A stretch of 39,845 nucleotides of DNA, from NCBI GenBank assembly GCA_021294835.1, contig JAJTDF010000035.1, positions 1-39,845 of the forward strand, read 5' to 3'. Positions 7,923 through 16,618 of the stretch are shown here, piece after piece. A program made the translations under genes and the position numbers. Within the stretch, counting starts at the first letter, position 1; each line of letters starts with the position of its first letter. A model generated the notes under the pieces. It was not told the origin of the DNA. It saw only the letters and a list, made by a program, of their open reading frames with translations, and made no database searches. The DNA is from Planctomycetaceae bacterium (GTDB taxonomy: Bacteria; Planctomycetota; Phycisphaerae; Phycisphaerales; UBA1924).

Positions 7923-9563
7923 TCATCGCGTCAGCGGAGCCGCACGCCGCGTGCCCGCGTCATACACCCAGCCCGGCGCCAGCACATGCAGCACTCCGCC
8001 GTCCACCGCGGCGCTCGCCCACGGCCCGGGCGCAAAGCCCGCCAGCATCTGCCCGCCCACCGCCACCGCCTTGGCGCTGCCCCACTCCACCACAACCGCG
8101 CTCGCCGGCGTCGCCCCCGCCCCGCTCAGCCCGCTGCGATCACTCGCCCGCGGAGCCTGCACCACCAGTTGCCCACCCATGCCGGCGCCGCCGGCCAGCG
8201 ATTCGACCGCGACCCCACGCGTCAACAGCACGCCCAGCAGCCCCGGCTCCTCCCGCCGGTCAATCATCGCCCGGGCCATGATCCACAGCAGCCCGGCCAC
8301 CCGCGTCTCGGTGTTCGCCGGCGAGTCGAACGCCCGCGTGCTCAGCGCCACGCCCGGCAGGCTCTTGCGGCCCTGGTTCACCCGCACCGCACCGCTCATC
8401 ACCGCCCGCTCGTTGTCCACCGCGTCCAGATGAATCTGCGCGTGAAACGTGTCGTCCACGTCGCTGCCCTCCAGCCACAGCGGAATGAACGAACGTACCG
8501 CATGGAACGGCCCGTGCCCGACCGCATCAGCATGGCCCATCTTCACCCACCGCTCATCTGCCGTCTTGGGGCCGGGAACGATCCGGCCCGTGGTCAGGTC
8601 CACCCGCATCGGCGACACCAGCATGGTCATCTCCACCGCCGTCACCGTCGGCGGTGCGTCCTCGGGCAACTGCACCACGCTCTGCCGGCTCAGCCGCAGC
8701 ACCGTCACACTCCCCGGCCCCAGCACCTCGCCCACCAGATCAGGCCCCACCAGCAGCGCCGTCCGTGCATCCACACCCACGCCCAGCGGGCGCGCTGCGT
8801 GGCTCTGCTGCAGCCGCCCCAGCATCACCGGCAGCCTCGCCAGCCGCCCCCGCTCGCCAAAGTGCGTGTCAAACAGCACACCCGGCACCAGGTCCAGCAG
8901 CCCCGTCACAAAGCTGATCCGCTTGGTCTGCCCGTCGCGCAGCGCATCGCGCGGGCCGCACGAGCCGCCGGCCGCGTCGTACACCCATTCCCCCAGCACG
9001 GCGCACCCGGCGCTGGTGCCGCCGACCACGCCGCCCGACCAATACACCCCGGCGATGGCGTGCGCCACCGTGCCCGCCTCGCCGGCACGCCCCCACCACT
9101 GGGCGTACTCGGTCTGCGACCCGCCCCGCATGAACACCGCTCCGGCCGAGGCGATCGCCGCGATGTGCCCTGCGTCGCGTCCCTGCCCATCGCCCACGCG
9201 CACATCGAGCACGCGCGTAAAGCCCGCAGCGCTGAACCGGGCCAGCAACTGGTCCGCCGGCCGCTCCGCCCGCGCTTTGGCCTCGGCATCGTCCTTGGGC
9301 GGGTCCTCCGGCGAGCCCACCACCGCGATCACCTTCTCGCCGTTGCGCACCGGCGTGCGTTCGGCCATGGCGGCGAACACCGGGCTGACCGCCTCGCTGC
9401 GGCCGATCGACCCGCCGCCCTCGGCCACCACCCAGCCACGCTGCCGGGCGGGTGGCGGGCCGCCGGGCTGAGCGGGTGCCGCGGCGGCCGCTGCACCCAA
9501 ACCCACGAAACACACGCACAGCGTCCACGTCGATATCCGCCACGTCCAGCGTGCATGGTTCAT
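7923..9563 (-). CDS. cyanophycinase-like serine peptidase (S51 family), secreted
   Basis: The 546-residue product has an N-terminal signal peptide (about 1-29, ending AAAAAA-P) followed by a cyanophycinase/peptidase S51 domain over about residues 75-320. Signs are 'VIAVVGSPED' at the start of the fold, 'VFMRGGSQTEYAQWW', the nucleophile motif GGTSAG with Ser184, and 'DTHFGERGRLARL' and 'LGVGVDARTALLV' downstream. In this family the enzyme cleaves beta-aspartyl or dipeptide bonds, classically in cyanophycin. The protein is about 200 residues longer than a typical cyanophycinase; the C-terminal part is not recognised but looks beta-rich. No strong ribosome site precedes ATG. It lies 87 bp downstream of the DUF2314 gene on the same strand, so the two probably share a transcript. 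No cyanophycin synthetase is in the window, so the natural substrate is open. Confidence 0.82.
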   Translation of the reverse strand: MNHARWTWRISTWTLCVCFVGLGAAAAAAPAQPGGPPPARQRGWVVAEGGGSIGRSEAVSPVFAAMAERTPVRNGEKVIAVVGSPEDPPKDDAEAKARAERPADQLLARFSAAGFTRVLDVRVGDGQGRDAGHIAAIASAGAVFMRGGSQTEYAQWWGRAGEAGTVAHAIAGVYWSGGVVGGTSAGCAVLGEWVYDAAGGSCGPRDALRDGQTKRISFVTGLLDLVPGVLFDTHFGERGRLARLPVMLGRLQQSHAARPLGVGVDARTALLVGPDLVGEVLGPGSVTVLRLSRQSVVQLPEDAPPTVTAVEMTMLVSPMRVDLTTGRIVPGPKTADERWVKMGHADAVGHGPFHAVRSFIPLWLEGSDVDDTFHAQIHLDAVDNERAVMSGAVRVNQGRKSLPGVALSTRAFDSPANTETRVAGLLWIMARAMIDRREEPGLLGVLLTRGVAVESLAGGAGMGGQLVVQAPRASDRSGLSGAGATPASAVVVEWGSAKAVAVGGQMLAGFAPGPWASAAVDGGVLHVLAPGWVYDAGTRRAAPLTR

Positions 9564-9650
9564 GCCGGCATCGTTGCCCGATCAACCCGTCGCTGCCGGC
9601 CTGCCCGACAGGCAACCGGGCAACACACCCCGACGACCCCGCCGCCCCGC

Positions 9651-10625
9651 TCACCGCCGCTTCATCAGGATACGTTCCACGAACAGCCCCACGGCCTTGT
9701 CCTTCTCGGTCAGGCAGGCCCAGTCCACCACCTCGTCCAGATTCACGCTCACCACCGAACCCTTCTCCGGCAGCCGCTCGTCGGTGGGAGGGTTCTCCAG
9801 CGTGCCGGTCACCTGCCAGCCCTCGATGGCCGTCACCTTCACCCACATGAACTCGGCCACGTCAGAGTCATCGGGCACGGCAAAGCAGGCCTTGACCATG
9901 GCGTTGCTGTCGGTGCCCCGCTCCTCCCACGCCCGCAGCAGTTCCGGCAGCCGCCGTTTGGCCTCCGCCTTGGCCGCCACAATCTCCTTATCGTCTTCCT
10001 CCACGTACATCATCCGAGCCTCAAGGTGCTCGGGCATCTCCAGCAGCCGCCCCGCAGCAATGGACTGCTCCAGCCACGCAAAGCCCGCTTCCCCCGGCGG
10101 CGCAAAGCGTCCGTCGGCAGGAAGGTACATCGCCAGCGTCTGCTCATCGTCCAGTTCCCGGGCCAGCGGCAGCAGCACGGCGTATCCGGCCAGCCGATCG
10201 CCCAGCGTGCGCAGCGGGCGCTGGGCGACCAGATCCACCCCCATCCACGCCCCGTGCTCGCTGATGGCTCGCCTCACCAGTCGGTGCGCCGCCTTCGCCG
10301 CCTGCCGCTCGCGCTCTTCCGGCGGCAAGTACGGCACTTCAACGTCCAGAATCGTCACCGCGCCCATCTCGCACCGCCCCACGATCAGCACCTGGCCTTG
10401 CAGGCCGATGCTCTCGCCGTCCATGGGCATCACGTGCACCTCCAGCCCGCCGCCGTGCCGACGGGCCGCCGAGCGGACCTGCGCCTCGGTCAACCGCCGC
10501 TGCGTCGCCCGCAGCATCACGATCGACAGCGGCCCCGCGCTGCGGGCCCGCCGCGCCCGAATCACCAGCACCGCAACGACCGCCAGCACCACCACCACCA
10601 CCCCGCCGCCGATGTTCCACCACAT
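9651..10625 (-). CDS. membrane-anchored DUF2314 protein
   Basis: The 324-residue protein opens with a single membrane segment (about residues 3-22, Gly/Val/Leu-rich) followed by a basic stop-transfer stretch (RARRARS). The bulk of the protein is therefore on the cytoplasmic side if the positive-inside rule holds. The C-terminal 110 residues match the pattern of DUF2314: 'AFAV/CFAV...' strand, 'EFMWVKVTAIEGWQVTGTL', 'ENPP', 'KGSVVSVNLDEVVDW', ending in basic residues. The function of DUF2314 is not established. The ATG at 10625 was chosen over upstream codons because GGAGGG lies seven bases before it and because the membrane segment follows at once. It is the first gene of a likely two-gene unit with the cyanophycinase-like gene and diverges from the gene at 10841. 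Confidence 0.75.
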   Translation of the reverse strand: MWWNIGGGVVVVVLAVVAVLVIRARRARSAGPLSIVMLRATQRRLTEAQVRSAARRHGGGLEVHVMPMDGESIGLQGQVLIVGRCEMGAVTILDVEVPYLPPEERERQAAKAAHRLVRRAISEHGAWMGVDLVAQRPLRTLGDRLAGYAVLLPLARELDDEQTLAMYLPADGRFAPPGEAGFAWLEQSIAAGRLLEMPEHLEARMMYVEEDDKEIVAAKAEAKRRLPELLRAWEERGTDSNAMVKACFAVPDDSDVAEFMWVKVTAIEGWQVTGTLENPPTDERLPEKGSVVSVNLDEVVDWACLTEKDKAVGLFVERILMKRR

Positions 10626-10840
10626 GGCCAAACCCTCCGAGACTCGGGCCGCGAATGCGACCGTTCGCCCGATGCTAGCGGCATAGCCCAAGCACCACCG
10701 AGGCAGATCCGGCCCGTGGTCAGACACCCCAACATCCACCCGCCGGGCGGTTCGGAGAATGCCCACCCTGTGCGTCTTTGGAAGCTCACTGCACTGCGGG
10801 TGCCCGGTCGCCAATCCATCGCTGGTCTACTCTCGCCGCC
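10626..10840. promoter_or_regulatory. divergent intergenic region, presumed to hold promoters for both flanking genes
   Basis: Genes diverge from this 215-bp stretch in both directions, so at least two promoters are expected. The minus-strand gene has a clear GGAGGG site just inside it. No confident -35/-10 pair was identified by eye. The region is less C-tract-rich than most spacers in the window. Confidence 0.4.
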
Positions 10841-12241
10841 ATGGCACTGGGGATTGACGTAACAGGGACCATCACCGGCAAGCTCGATTCGGCCCGTTTG
10901 GTTGAACTGCTCAACCAGGCGTGGCCCCACACCGAGCATTTCGGCGAGATCGTTGCCGATCCGCAGCCGCCGAACCAAGAGGACCCGGCAGGCGCTGAGC
11001 GCATCGATGTGCGCTTTCATCCCACCGCCGAGTCGGTCTCATTCATCGTGCTGCCGAAGAAGGGGCTGCTCGGCAAGCGGCAGTTGCGAGTGGAAGCGCG
11101 AACCTCGCAGGTGGGCCCCGGATACCACGCCGCGCTGGTGGACATGCTCAAGTCGCTGAGCGCTCACGGCATCGCCTGGCCGACCTCCGGTGTTGAGGGC
11201 GTCGATGACACCAACTACTGGGCCACCAGCGACTTTGCCGCCTTGGGCCGCGAGATGAACGCCCACGTGCAGGCCCTGATGCGCACGGTGCTGGCCCACT
11301 ATGGTCAGGCCACCGAAGGCATGGCGATCTGGATGCAACTGGACGCAACGCCCGCGAGCGACAGCCCCAGCGACGCCATCCGCACGCCCCTGGGCCCCAA
11401 GGACCTGGACTGGGTCAGGCGTGCCGCGGCCGATCCGGCCGTCGCCGGCGAGTTGGTGATCTGGCTGGAGCAGGGCCTCTCCGCCCGCACGCTGCTGCAG
11501 ACGGCACTGGCGCTGATGTGGGAGCGTTGCCCTTGGGCCCCGCCGGGCAGCGAGCAGGATGGCTTGGCGGTGATGTACGCCATGGCGTGCCTGAACGCCG
11601 CCCGCGCTGCCGATCCAACGCTCGCCTGGCCCGCCTGGCCGATGGCCGAGTGGCACGAGCTGCGCGAGCACTACCGAAAGGTGGGGGGCGACCCGGACGA
11701 GTTCGGCCCGGCACCAGACGCGCCCGATGCCGGCCAGAATCGCCCGACCATTGGCTATCGGCGGGGCCTGATGCGGTTCTCCTTCGGCCCCGACATCTCG
11801 CTGGTGGCCCCGGGATCCATGAGCCGCCAGCCCGACGAAACCGACGAAACCGTGCTGCTCGCCGACCGAGGCCGCACGCTGCGGCTGAGCATGTTCGGCC
11901 TCGCCCCCAAGCCCGGCAGCCCGCCGGGTGCTCGCGCCGCGATGGCCCGCGAGGTGCTCACCGGCGGCATGGAAGACCAACCCGAGGCCATCGCCGCCAT
12001 CCGCACCAGCGAGAACAACGGCCACACCCGCGTCTGGACCTCGTGGCAATACGCCGAAGAGCACGAGGACTACACCGTGCAACTGGCCGCGACCAAGGCC
12101 GTCATCTCCGCCGGCAATCTCATCGCCATGGTCAGTTGCACCAACGATCTGGACGGCCCGTACGCCTTCGGGCCTGATGTCTCCTGGGCCGAGGCCGTGG
12201 TCCGCAGCATCACCATCACCGCCGACGGCCCCTCGGCTTGA
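10841..12241 (+). CDS. hypothetical protein of 466 residues
   Basis: I do not recognise this protein. The ATG at 10841 starts at 'MALGIDVTGTITGKLD'; upstream extension would run into residues with no domain character. There is no signal peptide or membrane segment, so it is probably cytoplasmic. The first 170 residues look like alternating strands and helices, the middle (about 190-310) is helix-rich with 'WERCPWAPPGSEQDG' and many Trp/Pro, and the last 130 residues are beta-rich, ending 'AEAVVRSITITAD'. No repeated or catalytic motif stands out. Codon usage is like its neighbours. It diverges from the DUF2314/cyanophycinase pair and converges on the rhodanese gene, so it is probably transcribed alone. 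Confidence 0.7.
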   Translation: MALGIDVTGTITGKLDSARLVELLNQAWPHTEHFGEIVADPQPPNQEDPAGAERIDVRFHPTAESVSFIVLPKKGLLGKRQLRVEARTSQVGPGYHAALVDMLKSLSAHGIAWPTSGVEGVDDTNYWATSDFAALGREMNAHVQALMRTVLAHYGQATEGMAIWMQLDATPASDSPSDAIRTPLGPKDLDWVRRAAADPAVAGELVIWLEQGLSARTLLQTALALMWERCPWAPPGSEQDGLAVMYAMACLNAARAADPTLAWPAWPMAEWHELREHYRKVGGDPDEFGPAPDAPDAGQNRPTIGYRRGLMRFSFGPDISLVAPGSMSRQPDETDETVLLADRGRTLRLSMFGLAPKPGSPPGARAAMAREVLTGGMEDQPEAIAAIRTSENNGHTRVWTSWQYAEEHEDYTVQLAATKAVISAGNLIAMVSCTNDLDGPYAFGPDVSWAEAVVRSITITADGPSA

Positions 12242-12275
12242 CGACCGCCCGCCGCACATCCACGCCATCCATCAA

Positions 12276-12307
12276 TCGGCCCGCTCGCCGTCAAGCGATC
12301 GGGCCGA
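12276..12307. terminator. hairpin between convergent genes
   Basis: An 8-bp stem (TCGGCCCG with CGGGCCGA) is followed inward by one mismatch and a second 4-bp stem (TCGC/GCGA) with a six-base loop. It lies between the stop of the 466-residue protein gene and the stop of the rhodanese gene, which converge here. There is no long T-run on either side, so termination efficiency is uncertain, but position and structure fit a shared terminator. Confidence 0.45.
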
Positions 12308-12454
12308 GCCTCTCTCCCGGCCCCAGCGGGGCGGGCCGCCCGCACACAGCGCGGCTGTTCTCCGGCTCGGGCCAAGGCGGCGGGGGTGTCGGCAAGCCCC
12401 CACCGCCCGGACCTGGACCGGTCACGGCCGCGGTGTGCGGTTCACCCGTCCCAC

Positions 12455-13372
12455 TCACCGCTCGATTGGCACGCCCACCACGCTGCCGTACTCGGTCCAC
12501 GAGCCGTCGTAGTTGCGAACGTCGGGCACGCCCAGCAGGTGCCGCAGCACAAACCAGGAGTGGCTGGAACGCTCGCCGATGCGGCAGTAGGTGACGACCG
12601 GCCGCTCGAGGTTGATCCCGGCGGTGCGGTACAGCTCGCGCAGTTCGTCGTCCGACTTGAACGTGCCGTCCTCATTCACCGCCCGGCCCCACGGCACGCT
12701 GACGGCGCCCGGCACGTGCCCGGCCCGCTGCGCCGTCTCGCTCATCCCCGGCGGCGCGATCACCTTGCCGGTGAACTCATCCGGGCTGCGCACGTCCACC
12801 AGCCCGGCCGATCGCGTGTGCACGATCCCCAGCACGTCCACCAGGTGCGCCCGCAGTGATGTATCGGCCGGGTGCGCCGTATACACCGACGGCCTCACCG
12901 CCGGCACTTCGGTGGTCAGTGGCCGCTGCACGCCGTCCTTCTCCGAGAGCCACCGCGCCCGCCCGCCGTCCAGCAGCCGCACATCGGCATGCCCGTAGAT
13001 CTTCAGCAGCCAGAACGCGTAGGCCGCGAACCAGTTGCTGTGATCGCCATACAGCACGATGGTGTCGCTGGGCACAATGCCCCGGGCGCTCAGCAGCGCC
13101 TCCAGCCCCTCCTTGGAGACGATGTCGCGCCGCACCTGGTCCTGAAGATCGGTGTTCCAGTTCAGTTCCACCGCACCGGGGATGTGCCCCGCGGCATACA
13201 GCTTGGTGTCCACGCTGATCTCCACCACCCGCACGCCCGGCGTCCGCAGATTCTCCTGCAGCCACTGCACCGACACCAGCACACGCTCACGCCGGGCCGC
13301 CTGGGCCTCGCCCGCACGCGGCCCGCCGTTCACCACCACCGGCTTGCGATCACTGTTCACTGTTGCGCTCAT
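12455..13372 (-). CDS. thiosulfate sulfurtransferase (two-domain rhodanese)
   Basis: The 305-residue protein has two rhodanese domains. The first is the inactive-type domain ('AAGHIPGAVELNW', no catalytic cysteine) and the second carries the active site 'TYCRIGERSSHSWFVL' with Cys263. The loop CRIGERS is close to that of SseA/CysA-type sulfurtransferases. The reaction is transfer of sulfane sulfur from thiosulfate (or a related donor) to cyanide or a thiol acceptor; the physiological acceptor cannot be read from sequence. The ATG at 13372 was chosen because AAGGAG lies eight bases upstream; the frame stays open 18 codons further but with no domain support. It follows the cysteine synthase gene by 50 bp on the same strand, so the two form a sulfur-metabolism operon. 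Confidence 0.9.
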   Translation of the reverse strand: MSATVNSDRKPVVVNGGPRAGEAQAARRERVLVSVQWLQENLRTPGVRVVEISVDTKLYAAGHIPGAVELNWNTDLQDQVRRDIVSKEGLEALLSARGIVPSDTIVLYGDHSNWFAAYAFWLLKIYGHADVRLLDGGRARWLSEKDGVQRPLTTEVPAVRPSVYTAHPADTSLRAHLVDVLGIVHTRSAGLVDVRSPDEFTGKVIAPPGMSETAQRAGHVPGAVSVPWGRAVNEDGTFKSDDELRELYRTAGINLERPVVTYCRIGERSSHSWFVLRHLLGVPDVRNYDGSWTEYGSVVGVPIER

Positions 13373-13422
13373 GGGTCCAACTCCTTCTTGGTTGTCGTTC
13401 GTCAACACACATACACACACGT

Positions 13423-14451
13423 TCACACCGCCACATGCGGCTGCGCCTGGCGAAGTCCGCCCGTCGCGGCCGTCTGCTCATCCTGCCGGGCCAGTTCGGC
13501 CGCGAAGCCCTGGGCGTACTTGAACGCCCCATCGCAGCCGATCAGCACGCCCAGCCCCACCCTCTCACGCCCGGCCACCTGCTGCGCCCCGGCGAGGATC
13601 AACCCTGTGGACGGCCCCGCCAGCAGCCCCTCGCGCTGGGCCAGTTCCACCGCCGTTGCATACGCCAGCCGGTGGTCCACCTCGATCAACTCGTCAATCA
13701 GCGACCGGTCGTACAACGCGCTGACCGCCAGTTCGCTGGTGTTCCGCAGCCCCGGCACCGCGTGCCCGGCCGAGGGCTGCACCGCGATCACCCGCACCGC
13801 CGGGTTCTTCGCCTTCAAGTAGGTCGACAGCCCCGTCACCGTGCCGCAAGTGCCCAGCGAGACGAACACGTGCGTCACCTTGCCCTCGGTCTGCCGCCAG
13901 ATCTCCGGGCCGGTCGTCCGCTGGTGGGCCCGCACGTTGGCGCGGTTCTCATACTGGTTGGGCATCGCGTAGCGCTCGCTGCTGGCCCGCGCGTGCGTCT
14001 TGGCCAGGCCGATGGTGCCGTCCTCGCTCCCCGGCAGCGGGCACATGGCATCGGCCACCACGTCCACCTCGGCCCCCAGCAACTTCAGGAACACCCGCTT
14101 CTCCTCCGGCACCTTCGCCGGCACCACCGCCCGCATCGGGAAGCCCCGCACCGCCGCGATGCCCGCCAGGCTGATGCCCGTGTTGCCGCTGGTCGGCTCA
14201 ACGATGCCCCGCCCGGCATCACCATCGCCCTCTTGCCCCGCCGGCCGCAACGCGCCCTGCGCTTCCAGATCCGCGATCATCTCCGCCGCGGCACGGTCTT
14301 TCACGGATCCAAACGGGTTGAGCCACTCGAGCTTCACATACAACGTGCTGCCCGCCGGGGCCAGGCGGTTCAGCCGCACCAATGGCGAGGGGTTTTCCTC
14401 GCTGGGCAGCAGGTCGAGCACCGAGTCGTACACGCGTGTTGTGTGATTCAT
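13423..14451 (-). CDS. cysteine synthase / PLP-dependent beta-replacement enzyme (CysK/CysM family)
   Basis: The 342-residue protein is a fold-type-II PLP enzyme. It shows 'NPFGSVKDR' with the PLP-binding Lys51, the substrate loop 'EPTSGNTGI', the phosphate-binding loop 'GTCGTVTG' and the late 'GPSTG' motif. These are the hallmarks of O-acetylserine sulfhydrylases, which make cysteine from O-acetylserine and sulfide; CysM can use thiosulfate. The downstream rhodanese, also a thiosulfate enzyme, makes the CysM-like reading attractive, but cystathionine beta-synthase-type enzymes share these motifs and cannot be excluded. A short Gly/Asp-rich insertion precedes the SGNTG loop. GGAG eight bases before the ATG at 14451 supports the start. 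Length is slightly above the usual 300-320 residues. Confidence 0.88.
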   Translation of the reverse strand: MNHTTRVYDSVLDLLPSEENPSPLVRLNRLAPAGSTLYVKLEWLNPFGSVKDRAAAEMIADLEAQGALRPAGQEGDGDAGRGIVEPTSGNTGISLAGIAAVRGFPMRAVVPAKVPEEKRVFLKLLGAEVDVVADAMCPLPGSEDGTIGLAKTHARASSERYAMPNQYENRANVRAHQRTTGPEIWRQTEGKVTHVFVSLGTCGTVTGLSTYLKAKNPAVRVIAVQPSAGHAVPGLRNTSELAVSALYDRSLIDELIEVDHRLAYATAVELAQREGLLAGPSTGLILAGAQQVAGRERVGLGVLIGCDGAFKYAQGFAAELARQDEQTAATGGLRQAQPHVAV

Positions 14452-14988
14452 GTTGGCTTCTCCGATCAGCCGTCCGCACGCTTTGATTCCACACCCACCC
14501 GCGCAGCCACCGCGCTCGGCGCACCGCCTCGTGGCACCCCGCCGTGCCGCTTGCCTCACCCGCGCTTGCGTTGCCCCGAGCTCCGCCCGTGCCGCCTTGC
14601 CCCACCCCCACCCCCACCCACACCCAGCCGTGCACCCAGCGTTGCCGGTTCATCGGCCGTCAAGGCCGATGACCGCTGCTGCGAACCGCCCGCTGATCAT
14701 GGTGTACATAACGGCCACCACGACCACCGCGGCACATCACCGCTGCGAACTGCGTGCATTGTCAGGGGAAGCAAGCCCGAAACCTGGCGAACGCTCGGCC
14801 AACGGCCGCGTCAACAACAACAGGTGCGGCCACAGCCGGGCCGGCAACACGGGCAACACGAAATGGACCGGAACGCGGCCATCGGCAACAGTCTATACGA
14901 CTTTGGCCCGTCGTCAAGTTTCCGGAAACCAAGAGATTGTCGGGGTGCAACCCATCCGCAGGCCCGCCCGCAGACCGACCAGAAACAC
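14452..14988. other. 537-bp non-coding stretch upstream of the cysteine synthase gene
   Basis: No gene is supported here. It should contain the promoter and leader of the cysteine synthase/rhodanese operon. Visible structure includes C-runs at 14600-14625 on the + strand (G-runs in the operon leader RNA), a perfect 8-bp hairpin at 14651-14671 (CATCGGCC/GGCCGATG, 5-base loop), and a 12-bp perfect palindrome GTTTCCGGAAAC at 14918-14929. None matches a riboswitch class I can name. Confidence 0.5.
14918..14929. promoter_or_regulatory. 12-bp perfect palindrome, possible operator
   Basis: GTTTCCGGAAAC is a perfect inverted repeat in non-coding DNA between a terminator and the upstream region of the cysteine synthase gene. 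Length and symmetry would fit a dimeric regulator site. It is about 470 bp from the start codon, so the link to that gene is only a guess. Confidence 0.3.
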
Positions 14989-15018
14989 AACCGCCCCGGC
15001 ACAGGCTCCGGGGCGGTT
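14989..15018 (-). terminator. Rho-independent terminator of the deoxyhypusine-synthase-family gene
   Basis: An 11-bp perfect stem (AACCGCCCCGG pairing with CCGGGGCGGTT) encloses an 8-base loop. On the minus strand it lies 57 bp past the stop codon at 15075 and is followed by GTGTTTCT, a moderately T-rich tail. Confidence 0.75.
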
Positions 15019-15074
15019 GACGCTTTCACTCACTGGTTGTCACCCGCTGCAGGCCAGCGGGCCATGCCGGGCCC

Positions 15075-16214
15075 TTAGCGGGCGCCGGCGCGCTTCTTCC
15101 CGCCGCTGAACGTCGGCATCCCCTCGCCCTTCTCGAACAGGTCGGCGAACTTGAAGCCCTTGCGCTTGCGCCACGCGCCGCGGTGGTAGGCGTCGCTGGC
15201 CAGAATCGGCAGCAGCGAGGAGATCTCACCGAAGACCATCTGCTCGTGCACCACGTCCACCTTGCCCCACGAGCACGCCTCGCGCAGCGTGCTGCCGGAG
15301 AGGGCGCCGTCGCGGCTGTCGGCCACCGTGATCTGCACGGCGTACTTGTGCATGCCGATGTCGCCCCGGGCCTTGCCGCCCTTGCGCTCGTTGAGCAGCT
15401 CCGCCGCCACCACGATGTCCTGCGCGAAGTTCTTCGGCACGCCGCCGCCCATCATCAGCAGGCCCGTGTCCTTGCACGCCAGCTTGATGTCGGTCAGTTC
15501 GCGGAAGTCCTTGCCCGAGTCGATGGCCACCTGGCCCCGGCCCTCTTCGATGGCCTCGGTCTGCTGCAGCACGATGCCGAAGCCCGCCGAGCAGTCGCTG
15601 AACGCCGGCACGAAGATCGGCACGCGCTTCTGGTAGCACGTCTTCACCAGCGACTCGTTCTTGGCAAACTTGGCGTTGTTGGCCAGGTACGCGCCCATCG
15701 CCTCGATGAACTCGCGGCTGGAGTACGCGCCGGGGGCGAAGGCGTTGAAGATCTCATACGTCGCGTGGTCGCACGCCCGCAGGTCGTCCTCATTGATGTA
15801 GGTGTCGTAGATGCGGTCGATCATCATGTTCCGCAGCGTCATGTCGTCCACCGGCGGGGCCTCGGGGCTGCCGGGGGCGATGTAGTGCTTGAAGCCCAGG
15901 CCTTCAAAGAAGTCCTGGTCCACGATGTTGGCGCCGGTGGACACGATCGCGTCGATCATGTTGCACTCGACCATCGTGATCAGCGCCTTCTTCAGGCCGG
16001 CCGACACCAGCGAGCCCGCCAGCGTCACGATCACGCCGCACCCCGTGTCCTTGAGCATCATCGAGTAGATGTCCGCCGCCTGCGCCAGCGTGCGGCTGGA
16101 GAAGGCCATGTTGCGGTACGAGTCGATCACCGGCCGCGCATCGAACGAGGTGATGTCAACGTGCTTGACCGGGCGCGAGAGAAGATCCTTCTTGGTCCAC
16201 TTGCCGTTTGCCAT
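15075..16214 (-). CDS. deoxyhypusine synthase family protein
   Basis: The 379-residue protein belongs to the deoxyhypusine/homospermidine synthase family. Supporting stretches are 'VTLAGSLVSAGLKKAL', 'STGANIVDQDFFEGLG', 'VPIFVPAFSDCSAGFG', 'LMMGGGVPKNFAQD' and 'ACSWGKVDV', where Lys318 corresponds to the lysine that forms the enzyme-imine intermediate in deoxyhypusine synthase. Family enzymes transfer the aminobutyl group of spermidine, using NAD. Bacteria lack eIF5A, so the acceptor is more likely another polyamine or an unknown protein. The ATG at 16214 has an excellent site, AGGAGG eight bases upstream. An 11-bp terminator follows the gene and the next gene diverges upstream, so it is probably a single-gene unit. 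Confidence 0.9.
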   Translation of the reverse strand: MANGKWTKKDLLSRPVKHVDITSFDARPVIDSYRNMAFSSRTLAQAADIYSMMLKDTGCGVIVTLAGSLVSAGLKKALITMVECNMIDAIVSTGANIVDQDFFEGLGFKHYIAPGSPEAPPVDDMTLRNMMIDRIYDTYINEDDLRACDHATYEIFNAFAPGAYSSREFIEAMGAYLANNAKFAKNESLVKTCYQKRVPIFVPAFSDCSAGFGIVLQQTEAIEEGRGQVAIDSGKDFRELTDIKLACKDTGLLMMGGGVPKNFAQDIVVAAELLNERKGGKARGDIGMHKYAVQITVADSRDGALSGSTLREACSWGKVDVVHEQMVFGEISSLLPILASDAYHRGAWRKRKGFKFADLFEKGEGMPTFSGGKKRAGAR

Positions 16215-16618
16215 GGGGCATGCCTCCTGGGCCCGGGGGCGTGTCGCCGGAGCGTGTCGCCGGGGCCCGTGCTGTCCTGCGGCCAAGCCCCCCTGGCCGC
16301 TCGATGGGTTGTGATCGCCGCACCGGGGGTGGCGGTGCGTATGCATCCATTGTAGAAACCCCGGCCCGGTTTCGGCGGATCAGCCGCCGCCCCCGACGAC
16401 ACACCCGCCCCCGCCGGCGTGCCGCTCCGGCGCGTCCAGACCCAGCCCGATTTTCCCAGTTTACCGGGTTTGCCGAGGGCTTCACGCACTCTTCGCAACC
16501 CGCCGGCGGTCGGACCACCCTCTCGCGGCCACACTTGCCGGTGCCCTGAGTTGTCCCGCCGCTGCGATCGTGTCGCCCGGCCCGGTCATACTCACCCCGC
16601 TTAACAGAGAGAGACCCC
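16215..16618. promoter_or_regulatory. divergent intergenic region (404 bp)
   Basis: The deoxyhypusine-synthase-family gene and the small lamin-tail gene diverge from here, so promoters for both are expected. A relatively AT-rich patch lies near 16448-16475. No -35/-10 pair could be assigned with confidence and no small gene or RNA was recognised. Confidence 0.4.

Noticed and set aside
7986-10862. Very long + strand frame opposite the cyanophycinase-like and DUF2314 genes
   Set aside because: It is Arg/His/Pro-rich without domain sense. Both minus-strand genes beneath it show clear family motifs, so this is a high-GC shadow frame.
14452-14988. Cobalamin, SAM or T-box type riboswitch
   Set aside because: No conserved core of these classes was found by eye, only simple hairpins and G-runs.
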